Shown piece after piece: positions 50,984 through 60,212 of a stretch of DNA of 64,000 bases. This DNA is from Piscinibacter sp. XHJ-5 (GTDB lineage Bacteria; Pseudomonadota; Gammaproteobacteria; Burkholderiales; Burkholderiaceae_C): the NCBI RefSeq assembly GCF_029855045.1, contig NZ_CP123228.1:2480001-2544000 (forward strand), in the 5' to 3' direction. The notes beneath the pieces were generated by a model, which worked only from the letters and a program-made list of their open reading frames with translations, had not been told where the DNA came from and made no database searches. The first letter of the stretch is position 1. Every line of letters starts with the position of its first letter. Made by a program: the position numbers and the translations under genes.

Positions 50984-51267
50984 CACTGCGTCATCGTGGT
51001 TCAGTGATCGTGGCCGGGCTCGTGGGCCTGGTGCTCCAGGGCTGTGCGGCGTCGGCATCGCCGGGGTACGACAGCGTGTTCGGCGATGCGGCGCGCGGGT
51101 TGCGCTCGCAGCAGCTCATCGATCCGAATGCGGGCAAGCGCAACGCCGCTGCCGTGGTGAAGCAGGACGGGCGGGCCGCGCGTGAGGCTCACGATCGCTA
51201 CGTCGAGACCTACACGGCGCCGCCGCAGACGACCGTCATCAACATCGGCATCGGCGGCGGCAAGTAG
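50980..51267 (+). CDS. Small lipoprotein next to the Tad secretin
   Basis: The 95-residue product has a lipoprotein signal with lipobox LQGC (Cys22) and a mature part of about 73 polar residues ending in INIGIGGGK. No domain is recognised. Its coupling to the secretin gene by ATGA suggests a pilotin-like or RcpB-like helper of the secretin, by position only. Confidence 0.75.
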   Translation: MTLRHRGSVIVAGLVGLVLQGCAASASPGYDSVFGDAARGLRSQQLIDPNAGKRNAAAVVKQDGRAAREAHDRYVETYTAPPQTTVINIGIGGGK

Positions 51268-51275
51268 GCGGCAGC

Positions 51276-52595
51276 ATGAGACTCGTGCATTCCACGGGAA
51301 AGCGGGCACAGGGCGGCGCGATCGCAGTCATCGTGGCGCTTTCGATGGCGGTGCTGCTGGGCTTTCTCGGGCTCGCCGTCGACGGCGGTCACCTCTATCT
51401 GATCAAGACCGAACTGCAGAACGGCGCGGATGCCTGCGCGCTGGCAGCCGCCTACGAGTTGACCGATGCGCCGGCGATCGCCCCCGTGGCGTTCAACCGG
51501 GCCGAGGCGGCCGGCCAGGCGGTCGCCCAGAAGAACAAGGTGGACTTTCAGAACGGCGGCATCGCGAGCGCCAACACGACCGTCGAGTTCGGCACCTCGC
51601 TGGCGGCCGGCAGCCCGTGGATGACCGCAGCGGCGGGGCCCGCAGGCAACTCCAAGTACGTCCGCTGCACGATCCAGCAGACCAACATCGTCCCCTACCT
51701 CATGCAGGTGGTGGGCGCCGGCAACCAGACCGTGCGCGCCGCGGCCACGGCTTCGCTCGCACCCTCGCAGACCAACTGCGCCGTGCCGATGGCCCTGTGC
51801 GTCAAGCCGGGCGGCACGGCGGCGAACAACTTCGGCTACACGGTCGGCGACTGGTATGGCCTGGACTTCTCGGCCACCGGCGGCGGCAGCCAGGCCAGCT
51901 ACACCGGCAACTTCCGCTGGATCGACTTCGACCCTGGATCGCCGACGCCGGGCTGCTCGGGTGGCGGCGCGCAGGAGCTGGCGTGCATGATGGCCGGCTC
52001 GGGCCAGTGCAATCTCCCGTCCCCGATCACCGGCTCGTGTTCCGGCAGCGGCCCCTCGACGGATCCCGGCTGCGTCGGCGAGAACGGGCAGATCAGCTCC
52101 ATGGAGCAGGCCTACAACACCCGCTTCGGCCTGTACAAGGGCAGCTACAGCGCGACCAACTCGCCGATGGACTTCACCGGCTACTCGTACCGCAGCGACA
52201 CCTGGACGCTGGGGCGCGATGCCTATGGCGGAAGCGTGGCGGGCATGCAGAACTTCAAGTCGGCGCGCACCGCCTTCTCGGCGACGCAGTCAGCCTATGT
52301 CCCTGGCGGCGGCTACTCGAACTCCAGCGTGGCCCAGCACCAGACCGGGGCCGATCGGCGGCTGGTGGTCGTGTCGGTGGTCGACTGCACCGGATTCACC
52401 TCGGGGCAGCATGCACCCATACGCGGCTATGCCTGCATGATGCTGCTCGACCCCTACGATCGGGTCGGCAACAACGTCATCTCGAAGTTCGAGTTCCTGG
52501 GTCTGTCCAACCAGGCCGGCAGTCCCTGTGCCTCGTCGGGCGTGGCGGGCAACGCAAGCTCCGAAGGGCCGCTCGTGCCCACCCTGGTGCAATAG
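51276..52595 (+). CDS. tadG: TadG-like protein with N-terminal Tad domain
   Basis: The 439-residue product starts with the Tad/TadE-like helix region (QGGAIAVIVALSMAVLLGFLG, then LAVDGGHLYLIKTELQNGADACALAAAYEL). A large extracytoplasmic part follows that is rich in Ser, Gly, Thr and Cys. I do not see the von Willebrand A motif found in some TadG proteins. The roughly a dozen cysteines suggest disulphides. TadG-type proteins are minor components tied to pilus assembly or surface attachment. Confidence 0.82.
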   Translation: MRLVHSTGKRAQGGAIAVIVALSMAVLLGFLGLAVDGGHLYLIKTELQNGADACALAAAYELTDAPAIAPVAFNRAEAAGQAVAQKNKVDFQNGGIASANTTVEFGTSLAAGSPWMTAAAGPAGNSKYVRCTIQQTNIVPYLMQVVGAGNQTVRAAATASLAPSQTNCAVPMALCVKPGGTAANNFGYTVGDWYGLDFSATGGGSQASYTGNFRWIDFDPGSPTPGCSGGGAQELACMMAGSGQCNLPSPITGSCSGSGPSTDPGCVGENGQISSMEQAYNTRFGLYKGSYSATNSPMDFTGYSYRSDTWTLGRDAYGGSVAGMQNFKSARTAFSATQSAYVPGGGYSNSSVAQHQTGADRRLVVVSVVDCTGFTSGQHAPIRGYACMMLLDPYDRVGNNVISKFEFLGLSNQAGSPCASSGVAGNASSEGPLVPTLVQ

Positions 52596-52605
52596 GTCGA
52601 GGACC

Positions 52606-53103
52606 ATGCGCCGTCGCCTCACCCCCTTGCGTGACCGGCATGCCGGCGGCCGCAGCACGCGCGGCGTGGCGGCTGTCGAACTGGCGCTGCTGCTGATGCC
52701 GCTGGTGCTGATCACCTTCGGCGCCACCGAGATCGGCCGCGCGATCTACACCTACAACACGCTCGACAAGACGGTGCGCGATGCCACGCGCTACCTGTCC
52801 CAGCACGGCTCGGGCGACGTGACGGTCCAGAACCAGGCCGCCTGCCTGGCGGTGTACGGCAACACCACGTGCACCGCGCCTGCGTTGGCGCCCGGGCTGA
52901 CCGTGTCGAACGTTTCGGTGTGCGATCCGGTGGCCTGCCCTGCCACGCACCAGGGCGTGGCCACCGGCTTGGGCACCGTGAACCTCGTGTCGATCTCGAT
53001 CGGCGCGCCTGCCACGGCCTATACGTTCAGCTCGCTCGTGAGCTTCGTGTTCCCGAGCCTCAACTTCAACTCCATCTCGTGCACGATGAGGGCGCAGCTA
53101 TGA
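52606..53103 (+). CDS. tadE: TadE-like pseudopilin
   Basis: The 165-residue product has the TadE signature RGVAAVELALLLMPLVLITFGATEIGR: a Gly before a hydrophobic helix with a Glu near +5, processed by the prepilin peptidase in known systems. A C-terminal domain with several cysteines (ACLAVYGNTTC, VCDPVAC, SISC) follows. ATG 52606 places the helix near the N-terminus. The stop overlaps the next gene (ATGA). Confidence 0.88.
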   Translation: MRRRLTPLRDRHAGGRSTRGVAAVELALLLMPLVLITFGATEIGRAIYTYNTLDKTVRDATRYLSQHGSGDVTVQNQAACLAVYGNTTCTAPALAPGLTVSNVSVCDPVACPATHQGVATGLGTVNLVSISIGAPATAYTFSSLVSFVFPSLNFNSISCTMRAQL

Positions 53104-53546
53104 GCACCCGTTCAAGCCGCCGAGGCCAGCGCGGAGCCGCCGCGGTCGAGTTCGCGCTGGTCTTCGCGATCTTCTGCATGCTGCTCATGGGTGCCATCGA
53201 GATGGGACGGCTGCTCTGGACCTGGAATGCGGCGGTCGAAGCGACGCGTCGCGGCGCTCGGCTGGCCGCGGTATGCGACCTCAACGACCCCGAGATCAAG
53301 ACGCGGATACGGGAGATGCTGCCGTCCCTGACCAACGCCAACATCACCATCAGGTACCTCAGCCCGGGCATGGCGCCCAACACCTGCACGACCGCCAATT
53401 GCCAGGCGATCGAGGTGTCGCTCACCGGCTTCACCTACACGCCGATCATCCCGTTCGTGTCCATGGGGACCCTGACCCTGCCGCCATTCGTCACCACGCA
53501 GCGTCGCGAATGGATGGAAAGCACCGGCAACCCTGTCTGCTCTTGA
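53100..53546 (+). CDS. Second TadE/TadF-like pseudopilin
   Basis: The 148-residue product has the pseudopilin motif RGAAAVEFALVFAIFCMLLMG with a Glu at the key place. A cysteine-containing C-terminal domain follows (CDLNDPE, NTCTTANCQAIEV, final NPVCS). The pair with the gene before it matches the tadE-tadF arrangement. It begins within the previous stop codon. Confidence 0.88.
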   Translation: MSTRSSRRGQRGAAAVEFALVFAIFCMLLMGAIEMGRLLWTWNAAVEATRRGARLAAVCDLNDPEIKTRIREMLPSLTNANITIRYLSPGMAPNTCTTANCQAIEVSLTGFTYTPIIPFVSMGTLTLPPFVTTQRREWMESTGNPVCS

Positions 53547-53559
53547 GATCAGCCGCACC

Positions 53560-54741
53560 ATGAAGATCCGCATCGTCACTCCTGTCCCAGCGCACGCCGA
53601 AGCATGGACAGCAGCGTTGCAGCGTGCTGAACGCAGCTACGACGTCGTTGCCTACGGCCAGTCGTTGCACCAGGTCAACGCGCTGGTCAACGGCAGTCGG
53701 CCGGATCTGGTCATCGCGGAGGCGGCCTCCGCACGCGACCTCGACGCGCTCGAGAGGCTGGCCAACGCCGACCCCGACATCGACTTCCTGCTGATCGCGG
53801 GCGACCTCTCCTCCGATTCGCTGCTGCGCGCGATGCGCGCCGGCGTGCGCGAAGTCTTGCCCGCGCCGGCAGAGGGCGAGGCCGTCGCGGCCGCGGTGGA
53901 AAGGCTGGCGCGCAAGCGCCTGCCTTTCGCGTCGGCGCCGGGCGCTTCGAGCAACGGCGAGCTGCTCGGCTTCGTCTCGTGCAAGGGCGGCAGCGGGGCC
54001 ACCTTCGTCGCGGCGAACCTGGCGCACCTGCTGGCCCGCAACGGCGAGCGTCGGGTCGCGCTCATCGACTTGAACCTGCAGTTCGGCGATGCGGCGCTGT
54101 TCGTGACCAACGAGCGCGCGTCGAGCAACTTCGCCGAAGTCGCGCGCAACGTCCATCGCCTGGACCGCGACCTGCTCCAGTCGGCGATGACGCAGGCGGC
54201 GCCGGGACTGTGGGTGCTGCCGGCCCCGGACGATCCCGCGCAGGCGGCCGACGTCACGCCCGAGCACGTGAAGGCGGTGCTGACGCTGGCCAGCACCATG
54301 TTCGACTATGTCGTCATCGACATCGGCCGCACCATCAACTCGGTGACGCTGCGCGCGCTCGATGCCTGTCAGCGCATCTACGTGGTGCTGCAGCTGACCT
54401 TGCCGTTCATCCGAGACGGCAAGCGCCTGCGTGAAGTCTTCCGCTCGCTCGACTACAACGCCAACAAGGTGCAGTGGCTCGTGAACCGCCACCAGAAGGG
54501 CAGCGAGATCTCGCTCGACGACCTGAAGCGCACCCTGGGCGTCGAGGAGCTGGCCACGCTGCCGAACCAGTACGACGTGGTGGCCTCTTCGGTCAACCAG
54601 GGCGTGCCGGTCGGCCGCCTGGCGCCCGCCAGCCACATCACGCGTGCACTGCGGGAACTGGCCGAGACGATCGAGCCGGCTGCCTCCTCTCCTCGCTCCG
54701 GCCGCTGGCTGTCGAGCCTGTTCCGCGGCAACGCGCACTGA
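53560..54741 (+). CDS. cpaE: Pilus localisation ATPase-like protein CpaE/TadZ
   Basis: CpaE/TadZ is a MinD/ParA-like protein that places the Tad machine, often at a pole. The 393-residue product has an atypical receiver-like domain at about 1-120 and a MinD-type domain from about 135. The deviant P-loop reads CKGGSGATF: the signature Lys142 remains, but the usual P-loop Lys is Ala147. This loss is seen in several TadZ proteins and suggests weak or no ATP hydrolysis. VIDIGRTINSV is the region of the switch motif. It precedes tadA by 19 bases. Confidence 0.92.
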   Translation: MKIRIVTPVPAHAEAWTAALQRAERSYDVVAYGQSLHQVNALVNGSRPDLVIAEAASARDLDALERLANADPDIDFLLIAGDLSSDSLLRAMRAGVREVLPAPAEGEAVAAAVERLARKRLPFASAPGASSNGELLGFVSCKGGSGATFVAANLAHLLARNGERRVALIDLNLQFGDAALFVTNERASSNFAEVARNVHRLDRDLLQSAMTQAAPGLWVLPAPDDPAQAADVTPEHVKAVLTLASTMFDYVVIDIGRTINSVTLRALDACQRIYVVLQLTLPFIRDGKRLREVFRSLDYNANKVQWLVNRHQKGSEISLDDLKRTLGVEELATLPNQYDVVASSVNQGVPVGRLAPASHITRALRELAETIEPAASSPRSGRWLSSLFRGNAH

Positions 54742-54760
54742 TTGTCTTCAGGAGTGATTC

Positions 54761-56116
54761 ATGAGCCTGCGTGAACGTTTGGGAGCGGCGCCGACAGGGT
54801 TTGCCGCGCCGGCGGAGATTGCCGACAGCGCGCCGACCGACCTGCGCGCGTATCAGACCGTCAAGGTCAAGATCCACCAGCTGTTGCTGCAGCGGATCGA
54901 CCTCGAGGCCATGGAGAGCCTGAACCAGGAGCGACTGAAGGAAGAGCTTCGACAGATGGTGGAGCGCCTGCTCACCGAGGAGAACCTGGTTCTCAACGCA
55001 GTCGAGCGGCGCAACCTGGTGCGCGACATCCAGTACGAGATGCTCGGCCTGGGCCCCATCGAGCCGCTGCTCGCCGATCCGGCCGTGTCCGACATCCTGA
55101 TCAACACGCACAAGCAGGTGTACGTCGAGCGTCGCGGCATGCTCGAACTCACCGAGGTGACGTTCGTCGACGACGACCACCTGATGAAGATCATCGACAA
55201 GATCGTCTCGCGCATGGGCCGGCGCGTCGACGAGTCGAGCCCGATGGTCGATGCCCGGCTGCCCGACGGGTCGCGTGTCAACGCCATCATCCCGCCGCTG
55301 GCGATCGACGGGCCCGTCGTGTCGATCCGGCGATTCGCCAAGATCCCGCTCAAGGTGGCCAACCTCATCGAGTACAAGTCGATGACCGAGGAGATGGCGG
55401 CCTTCATCAGCGGCCTGGCGACGGCCAAGATCAACATTCTCATCTCGGGCGGCACGGGCTCGGGCAAGACGACGCTGCTCAACATCCTGAGCGGGTCGAT
55501 CCCGCACAGCGAGCGGGTCGTGACGATCGAGGACGCGGCCGAGCTCCAGCTGCAGCAGCCGCACGTGGTCCGGCTGGAGACGCGCCCGCCCAACATCGAA
55601 GGACGCGGCGAGGTGTCGCAGCGCGCCCTGGTGCGCAATGCACTGCGCATGCGGCCCGACCGCATCATCCTCGGCGAGACGCGCGGCTCGGAGGCGCTGG
55701 ACATGCTGCAGGCGATGAACACCGGCCATGACGGCTCGATGACCACCGTGCACGCCAACACGCCGCGCGATGCGCTGGCCCGGGTCGAAAGCATGATCGC
55801 CATGGCCGGTGTGGACCTGCCGGCGAAGGCTGCGCGGGCCCAGATCGCCTCGGCGATCGGCGTCATCGTGCAGGCGTCGCGCCTCGCCGACGGCACTCGC
55901 AAGATCACGAGCATCCAGGAAGTGACCGGCATGGAGGGCGACACGATCACCATGCAGGAGATCTTCACGTTCAAGCAGACCGGCGTGAACGCACAGGGCA
56001 AGGTGGAGGGCTACTTCAGCGCCACCGGCGTGCGGCCGCGCTTCTGGGAGCGCATGACCACGCGCGGGGTCCAGATCGCCGAGACCATCTTCACCCCGCA
56101 GCGGCGTCCGGTCTGA
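54761..56116 (+). CDS. tadA: Tad secretion ATPase CpaF/TadA
   Basis: TadA is the hexameric VirB11/GspE-type ATPase that drives Flp pilus assembly. The 451-residue product has an N-terminal helical region, the conserved segment VSDILINTHKQVYVERRG, Walker A GGTGSGKTT at about 230-238, and an Asp box near RVVTIEDAAELQL. The Walker B/His box region is ILGETRGSEALDMLQAMNTGHDGSMTTVHAN. The identification is firm. Confidence 0.96.
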   Translation: MSLRERLGAAPTGFAAPAEIADSAPTDLRAYQTVKVKIHQLLLQRIDLEAMESLNQERLKEELRQMVERLLTEENLVLNAVERRNLVRDIQYEMLGLGPIEPLLADPAVSDILINTHKQVYVERRGMLELTEVTFVDDDHLMKIIDKIVSRMGRRVDESSPMVDARLPDGSRVNAIIPPLAIDGPVVSIRRFAKIPLKVANLIEYKSMTEEMAAFISGLATAKINILISGGTGSGKTTLLNILSGSIPHSERVVTIEDAAELQLQQPHVVRLETRPPNIEGRGEVSQRALVRNALRMRPDRIILGETRGSEALDMLQAMNTGHDGSMTTVHANTPRDALARVESMIAMAGVDLPAKAARAQIASAIGVIVQASRLADGTRKITSIQEVTGMEGDTITMQEIFTFKQTGVNAQGKVEGYFSATGVRPRFWERMTTRGVQIAETIFTPQRRPV

Positions 56117-56150
56117 CGCGTCGGCCGCAAGCACATCACGAGGCGCCGAG

Positions 56151-57119
56151 ATGAACTCCACGATGCTCCTGTTCTCGCTTCTGGGCTTCCTTGCCGTCGT
56201 CATGGCACTGGAAGGCCTGTTCAACCTGTGGGCCTCCAAGCACGGTTCGCAGGCACGCCGGATCGCCGATCGACTTGCCGCCTTGAGTGGCGATTCGCCG
56301 TCCGACGTGGCCATCGAGCGGGCCCAACGATCTGTCCGCTTCCAGTGGTTCCAGTCCTTGATCGAGCGCGGCCGGGTCGGCGAGCGATTGACGCGCTGGG
56401 TCCATGCCTGCGGCACGACGGTGTCCGCCGGCGAGCTGCTGCTGCTGTCGGCCGGTCTGGGTACGCTCGGCCTGCTCCTGCCCGGCCTGCTCGGCAAGCC
56501 GAAGGTCTTCGGCCTGGCGGTCGGCTTCGCGTTCGCGGTCGCGCCGTGGTGGCGCATGAGCCGATTGCGCAACAAGCGGATCAAGCTGTTCGAGAGCCAG
56601 TTCCCCGAGGCGCTCGACCTGATGTGCCGCGCCATGCGCGCCGGCCATGCGTTTCCGACGGCGGTCAAGCTCGTGGGAGAAGAGGTCCCGGAACCGCTGG
56701 GCCGCGACTTCCGCATTCTGTTCGACGAGATGAACTATGGCGTGCCCGCGAACGAGGCGATGAGCCGCCTGGCACAGCGCGTGCCGCTGCCCGACGTCAG
56801 CTACTTCGTCGTCGCGGTGCTGATCCAGCGCGAGTCGGGCGGCAATCTCGCCGAGCTGCTGGAAAACATCTCGGGCATCGTGCGGGCGCGGCTGAAGCTG
56901 CTGGGCGAGGTTCGAACGCTGTCGGCGGAAGGCCGGATGTCGGCCCAGGTGCTGACCGCGTTGCCCTTCGGCGTGGCCGTCGTCGTCAACCTGACCAACC
57001 CGGAATTCATGTCGGTGCTGTGGACCGACCCCACGGGCCACAAGATGGTCGGCCTCGCGCTCTTCATGATGATGATGGGCATGCTGTGGATGAAGAACAT
57101 CATCGCGATCCGAGTCTGA
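56151..57119 (+). CDS. tadB: Tad inner-membrane platform protein TadB
   Basis: The 322-residue product has an N-terminal helix, a pair of helices at about 100-140, and a GspF/T2SF cytoplasmic domain (ESQFPEALDLMCRAMRAGHAF, LIQRESGGNLAELLENI). A C-terminal helix pair closes it. TadB and TadC form the polytopic base of the pilus. The gene follows tadA after 34 bases. Confidence 0.93.
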   Translation: MNSTMLLFSLLGFLAVVMALEGLFNLWASKHGSQARRIADRLAALSGDSPSDVAIERAQRSVRFQWFQSLIERGRVGERLTRWVHACGTTVSAGELLLLSAGLGTLGLLLPGLLGKPKVFGLAVGFAFAVAPWWRMSRLRNKRIKLFESQFPEALDLMCRAMRAGHAFPTAVKLVGEEVPEPLGRDFRILFDEMNYGVPANEAMSRLAQRVPLPDVSYFVVAVLIQRESGGNLAELLENISGIVRARLKLLGEVRTLSAEGRMSAQVLTALPFGVAVVVNLTNPEFMSVLWTDPTGHKMVGLALFMMMMGMLWMKNIIAIRV

Positions 57120-57137
57120 TGTGACAGGGACCTTGCC

Positions 57138-58082
57138 ATGACACTCGCTCAACTGATCTTCCTGGCTGGCGTGTTCGTCCTCGTGATGAGCGCCGTGCTC
57201 GGCGCCGTCATGATGTTGCGGCCCAGCGCGGCGCAGCAGCGGCTGCGCACGCTGGATCACGCGCCCGAACCCGCGGCGGCCTCGGCGGGTCAGCGCTGGC
57301 TGCGCTGGGTGGCCGACATGACGCGTCCCGTCAGCCGGCTGGCGGCGCCCGAGGAAGGCTTCGAGAAATCCAACCTCAAGCTGCGCTTCTCCCACGCGGG
57401 CATGCGCAACCCGAACGCCCCCGCGGCGTTCTTCGGCATCAAGACGGTCCTGACCATCGGGCTGCCGATCGTGGCTTACGCCGGCATGGTGCTCAGCGCC
57501 TCGATGCCCAAGGGCAACAACCTGCTGTTCGTCCTGCTGATCGTGGCCACGCTCGGCTACTACGCGCCGAACGTGATCCTTGCGCGCATGGTGAGGACGC
57601 GGCAGCGGGAGATCTTCGAGGCCTTCCCCGATGCGCTCGACCTGATGACGGTGTGCGTCGAAGCGGGCCTGGGCACGGAAGCCGCACTGTCTCGCGTCGC
57701 GGAAGACATGGGCCTGAAGAGCCCGGCGCTGGCCGAGGAATTCCGCCTCGTGAACCTCGAGCTGCGCGCGGGCGCGGACCGCGAGCGGGCGCTGCGCAAC
57801 CTGGCGATCCGCACCGGCGTGGAGGAGGTGGGCGCATTCGTCACGATGGTCAGCCAGGCCGAGCGCTTCGGCACGAGCATCGCTGCGTCGCTGCGCGTGC
57901 ATTCGGACATGCTGCGCACGCGGCGTCGCCAGCGCGCCGAGGAGGCTGCGGCGAAGATCTCGCTGAAGCTGCTCTTTCCGCTGATCTTCTGCATCTTCCC
58001 TTCGCTGCTCGTGGTCCTCATGGGCCCGGCCGTGATCCAGGTGTCGCGCATCCTGCTTCCCACCATGGGTGGCCAGCCGTAA
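57138..58082 (+). CDS. tadC: Tad inner-membrane platform protein TadC
   Basis: The 314-residue product has an N-terminal helix (LIFLAGVFVLVMSAVLGAV), middle helices at about 95-140, and a T2SF domain with AFPDALDLMTVCVEAGLGTEAAL. The final helix is KLLFPLIFCIFPSLLVVLMG. It is the usual partner of TadB. It lies 18 bases after it. Confidence 0.93.
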   Translation: MTLAQLIFLAGVFVLVMSAVLGAVMMLRPSAAQQRLRTLDHAPEPAAASAGQRWLRWVADMTRPVSRLAAPEEGFEKSNLKLRFSHAGMRNPNAPAAFFGIKTVLTIGLPIVAYAGMVLSASMPKGNNLLFVLLIVATLGYYAPNVILARMVRTRQREIFEAFPDALDLMTVCVEAGLGTEAALSRVAEDMGLKSPALAEEFRLVNLELRAGADRERALRNLAIRTGVEEVGAFVTMVSQAERFGTSIAASLRVHSDMLRTRRRQRAEEAAAKISLKLLFPLIFCIFPSLLVVLMGPAVIQVSRILLPTMGGQP

Positions 58083-58093
58083 GGAGACAAGTG

Positions 58094-59338
58094 ATGAAGA
58101 TGACGTCCGGAGTGGCAAGACAGCTCAGCGATCCGGCCGCGTTCTGCGCCCCTGATGCGGGGTCCGCGGCAACGCTGCCAGGCGCCGTCGAGCATCCTCG
58201 TGCACGCACGACGATCTCGCGGCGTCGCGAGACGGCGATGGCGCGTCCCGGCCTGGGCGTGCTCGCCTTGAGCGTGAGCGCCGCCCTGCTGGGGTGCGCC
58301 TCGGTCGCGCCGACGGGCTGGCGAATCGAGCCGGCCTATCAGCTGGACCATGGCGGCGCACCCAATGCAGCGGCCGCGTACCTCGCCATGGCGCGGCAGT
58401 ACGAGGGCGAGTCGCGTGTCGCGCAGGCGCTGCAGGCCTACCGTCGCGCCGCACTCGCCGCACCGGACGATGCCGACGTTCAGCATGCCCTCGGGCTGGC
58501 CCTGGCCCGGCACGGGCAGCTGGAGCCGGCCGTGGCCGCGCTGCGGCGCGCCGTCGTGCTGTCGCCCGCCAGCGCTCCGATGCTCAACAACCTGGGCTAC
58601 GCCTTGCTGCTGGCCGGCCGTGCCGCTGAAGCGATGCCGATGTTCCGCCTGGCCCTCGCCGTGGATCCTTCGCATGTGCTGGCGTCGAGAAACCTCGCCG
58701 AAATCTCCCAGCAGCTGGCGCAGGAAGGCGTCCACGAGGCACCCGCGGCCACGGCGGCGGTGCAGCAAGCCAAGGCGCGGACGGACGTGGTGCCGGCGCC
58801 GGCAGCGGTGACGGCAACGGTGCCGGCAGCCGACACGGGCGCTGCAGTCACCGTGCCGTCCCTGCCGGCACCGCAGACCGACGCCGCGGTGATTGCCGCG
58901 GCGCCGCCGGCGGCGGCGCAGCAGGCCCCAACGCCAGCCCCGCACGAGGCGACCGGCGAAGCGCCGTCATTCGGCACGCCGCCTCCGGTGTCGATGGAGG
59001 GGGTGCGGATCGAACTGGTCAACGGCAACGGCGCCACCGGGCTCGCCTCGCGCGTGCGTCGTTGGCTGAACGAGCACGGGGTGCAGGGCGGCCGCCTGGC
59101 CAATCTCCCGCCGTACAAGATCGAGCGAACCGTGGTCATGTACAAGGCGGGACAGGCCGAGGCGGCGCGCGAGTTGGCGCGGCGCATGCCGCTCGATGCC
59201 GAACTCGTGATGGCGCGTGCCGAGAGCATGCGCGCCGATCTGAAGGTCGTGATCGGTCACGATGCCCGCAGGCAACCGGTCTGCGCCGCCTGGGATGCCT
59301 GCCCGCCGCCTGAGCGCGTGGCCGCCGCGGGCCGGTGA
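58094..59338 (+). CDS. tadD: TadD-like TPR lipoprotein fused to a LytR_C domain
   Basis: The product has a lipoprotein signal with lipobox LLGC, TPR repeats (AYLAMARQYEGESRVAQALQ, ALGLALARHGQLEPAVAAL), a long Ala/Pro/Val linker, and a C-terminal LytR_C-type domain (IELVNGNGATGLASRVRRWL). TadD is thought to be a pilotin-like outer-membrane lipoprotein for the secretin. The ATG at 58094 has a strong AAGGAGA site but puts 48 extra residues before the signal peptide. The internal ATG 58238 gives a normal lipoprotein start. It converges on ppsR, 25 bases away. Confidence 0.86.
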   Translation: MKMTSGVARQLSDPAAFCAPDAGSAATLPGAVEHPRARTTISRRRETAMARPGLGVLALSVSAALLGCASVAPTGWRIEPAYQLDHGGAPNAAAAYLAMARQYEGESRVAQALQAYRRAALAAPDDADVQHALGLALARHGQLEPAVAALRRAVVLSPASAPMLNNLGYALLLAGRAAEAMPMFRLALAVDPSHVLASRNLAEISQQLAQEGVHEAPAATAAVQQAKARTDVVPAPAAVTATVPAADTGAAVTVPSLPAPQTDAAVIAAAPPAAAQQAPTPAPHEATGEAPSFGTPPPVSMEGVRIELVNGNGATGLASRVRRWLNEHGVQGGRLANLPPYKIERTVVMYKAGQAEAARELARRMPLDAELVMARAESMRADLKVVIGHDARRQPVCAAWDACPPPERVAAAGR

Positions 59339-59363
59339 ATGACCCGGCAGCCGCGCCGTCGGC

Positions 59364-60212
59364 TCAGTACATGAGCCGATCGGGCCGAATGTCACGCAGG
59401 ATCGTGGTCGCGATCTCTTCGATGGACTTGTGGGTCGACGACAGCCACGCGATGCCTTCGCGCCGCATCATGTGCTCGGCCTCGCGCACTTCGTAGCGGC
59501 AGTTGTCGAGGTCGGCATATTTGCTGCCGGGGCGCCGCTCGTTGCGGATCTGGTTGAGCCGTTCGGGATCGATCGTCAGGCCGAAGCACTTCTTCTTGTG
59601 CGGCATCAGCGGCGTGGGCAGCCTTCCGCGCTCGAAATCCTCGGGGATCAGCGGATAGTTGGCAGCCTTCACCCCGTGCTGCATCGCGAGGTACAGCGAG
59701 GTGGGCGTCTTGCCGCTGCGGCTCACGCCGACGAGGATCACGTCGGCGGTGTCGAGGTTCTTCGCCGACTGCCCGTCATCGTGCGCGAGCGAGAAGTTGA
59801 TCGCCTCGATGCGGTCGGTGTACTCCTTGCTCTTCGCGATGTCCGAGAAACGGCCGACGCGGTGGTTCGACGTCATGCCGAACTCGGCCTCCAGCGGCTC
59901 GATGAAGGTGTTGAACATGTCGAGCACCAGACCCTTGGACAGGTCCTTCACGATGGCGAGCACCTCGCGGTCGACCAGCGTGATGAAGACGATCGGCCGG
60001 CGGCCTTCGACATCGGCGGTGTGATTGATCTCGCGCACCACCTGGTGCGCCTTGTCGGCCGTGTCGATGAACGGCCGACGCACGTGCCGCGGCTTGGTGG
60101 CGAACTGGTTGAGGATGGAGTTGCCGAAGGTTTCGGCCGTGATGCCCGTGCCGTCCGACACGAAGAACACGGTGCAGCTCGGCATGGCGGTGGCGGGGGG
60201 CAGGGCGTTCAC
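59364..60212 (-). CDS. ppsR: Phosphoenolpyruvate synthase regulatory protein (bifunctional kinase/phosphorylase)
   Basis: PpsR (DUF299 family) inactivates and reactivates PEP synthase by ADP-dependent phosphorylation and Pi-dependent dephosphorylation of a threonine. The product (282 residues; the conserved part starts at internal Met10, ATG 60185) shows [20 protein letters not shown] and the nucleotide-binding loop [15 protein letters not shown]. It is divergent from ppsA, its target, which is the usual layout. Confidence 0.95.
   Translation of the reverse strand: MNALPPATAMPSCTVFFVSDGTGITAETFGNSILNQFATKPRHVRRPFIDTADKAHQVVREINHTADVEGRRPIVFITLVDREVLAIVKDLSKGLVLDMFNTFIEPLEAEFGMTSNHRVGRFSDIAKSKEYTDRIEAINFSLAHDDGQSAKNLDTADVILVGVSRSGKTPTSLYLAMQHGVKAANYPLIPEDFERGRLPTPLMPHKKKCFGLTIDPERLNQIRNERRPGSKYADLDNCRYEVREAEHMMRREGIAWLSSTHKSIEEIATTILRDIRPDRLMY

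Noticed and set aside
54638-58118. Long open frames on the minus strand opposite tadA, tadB and tadC
   Set aside because: They are the antisense shadow expected in GC-rich DNA: His/Arg/Asp/Ala-rich, no recognised motif, and fully opposite genes with clear family signatures.
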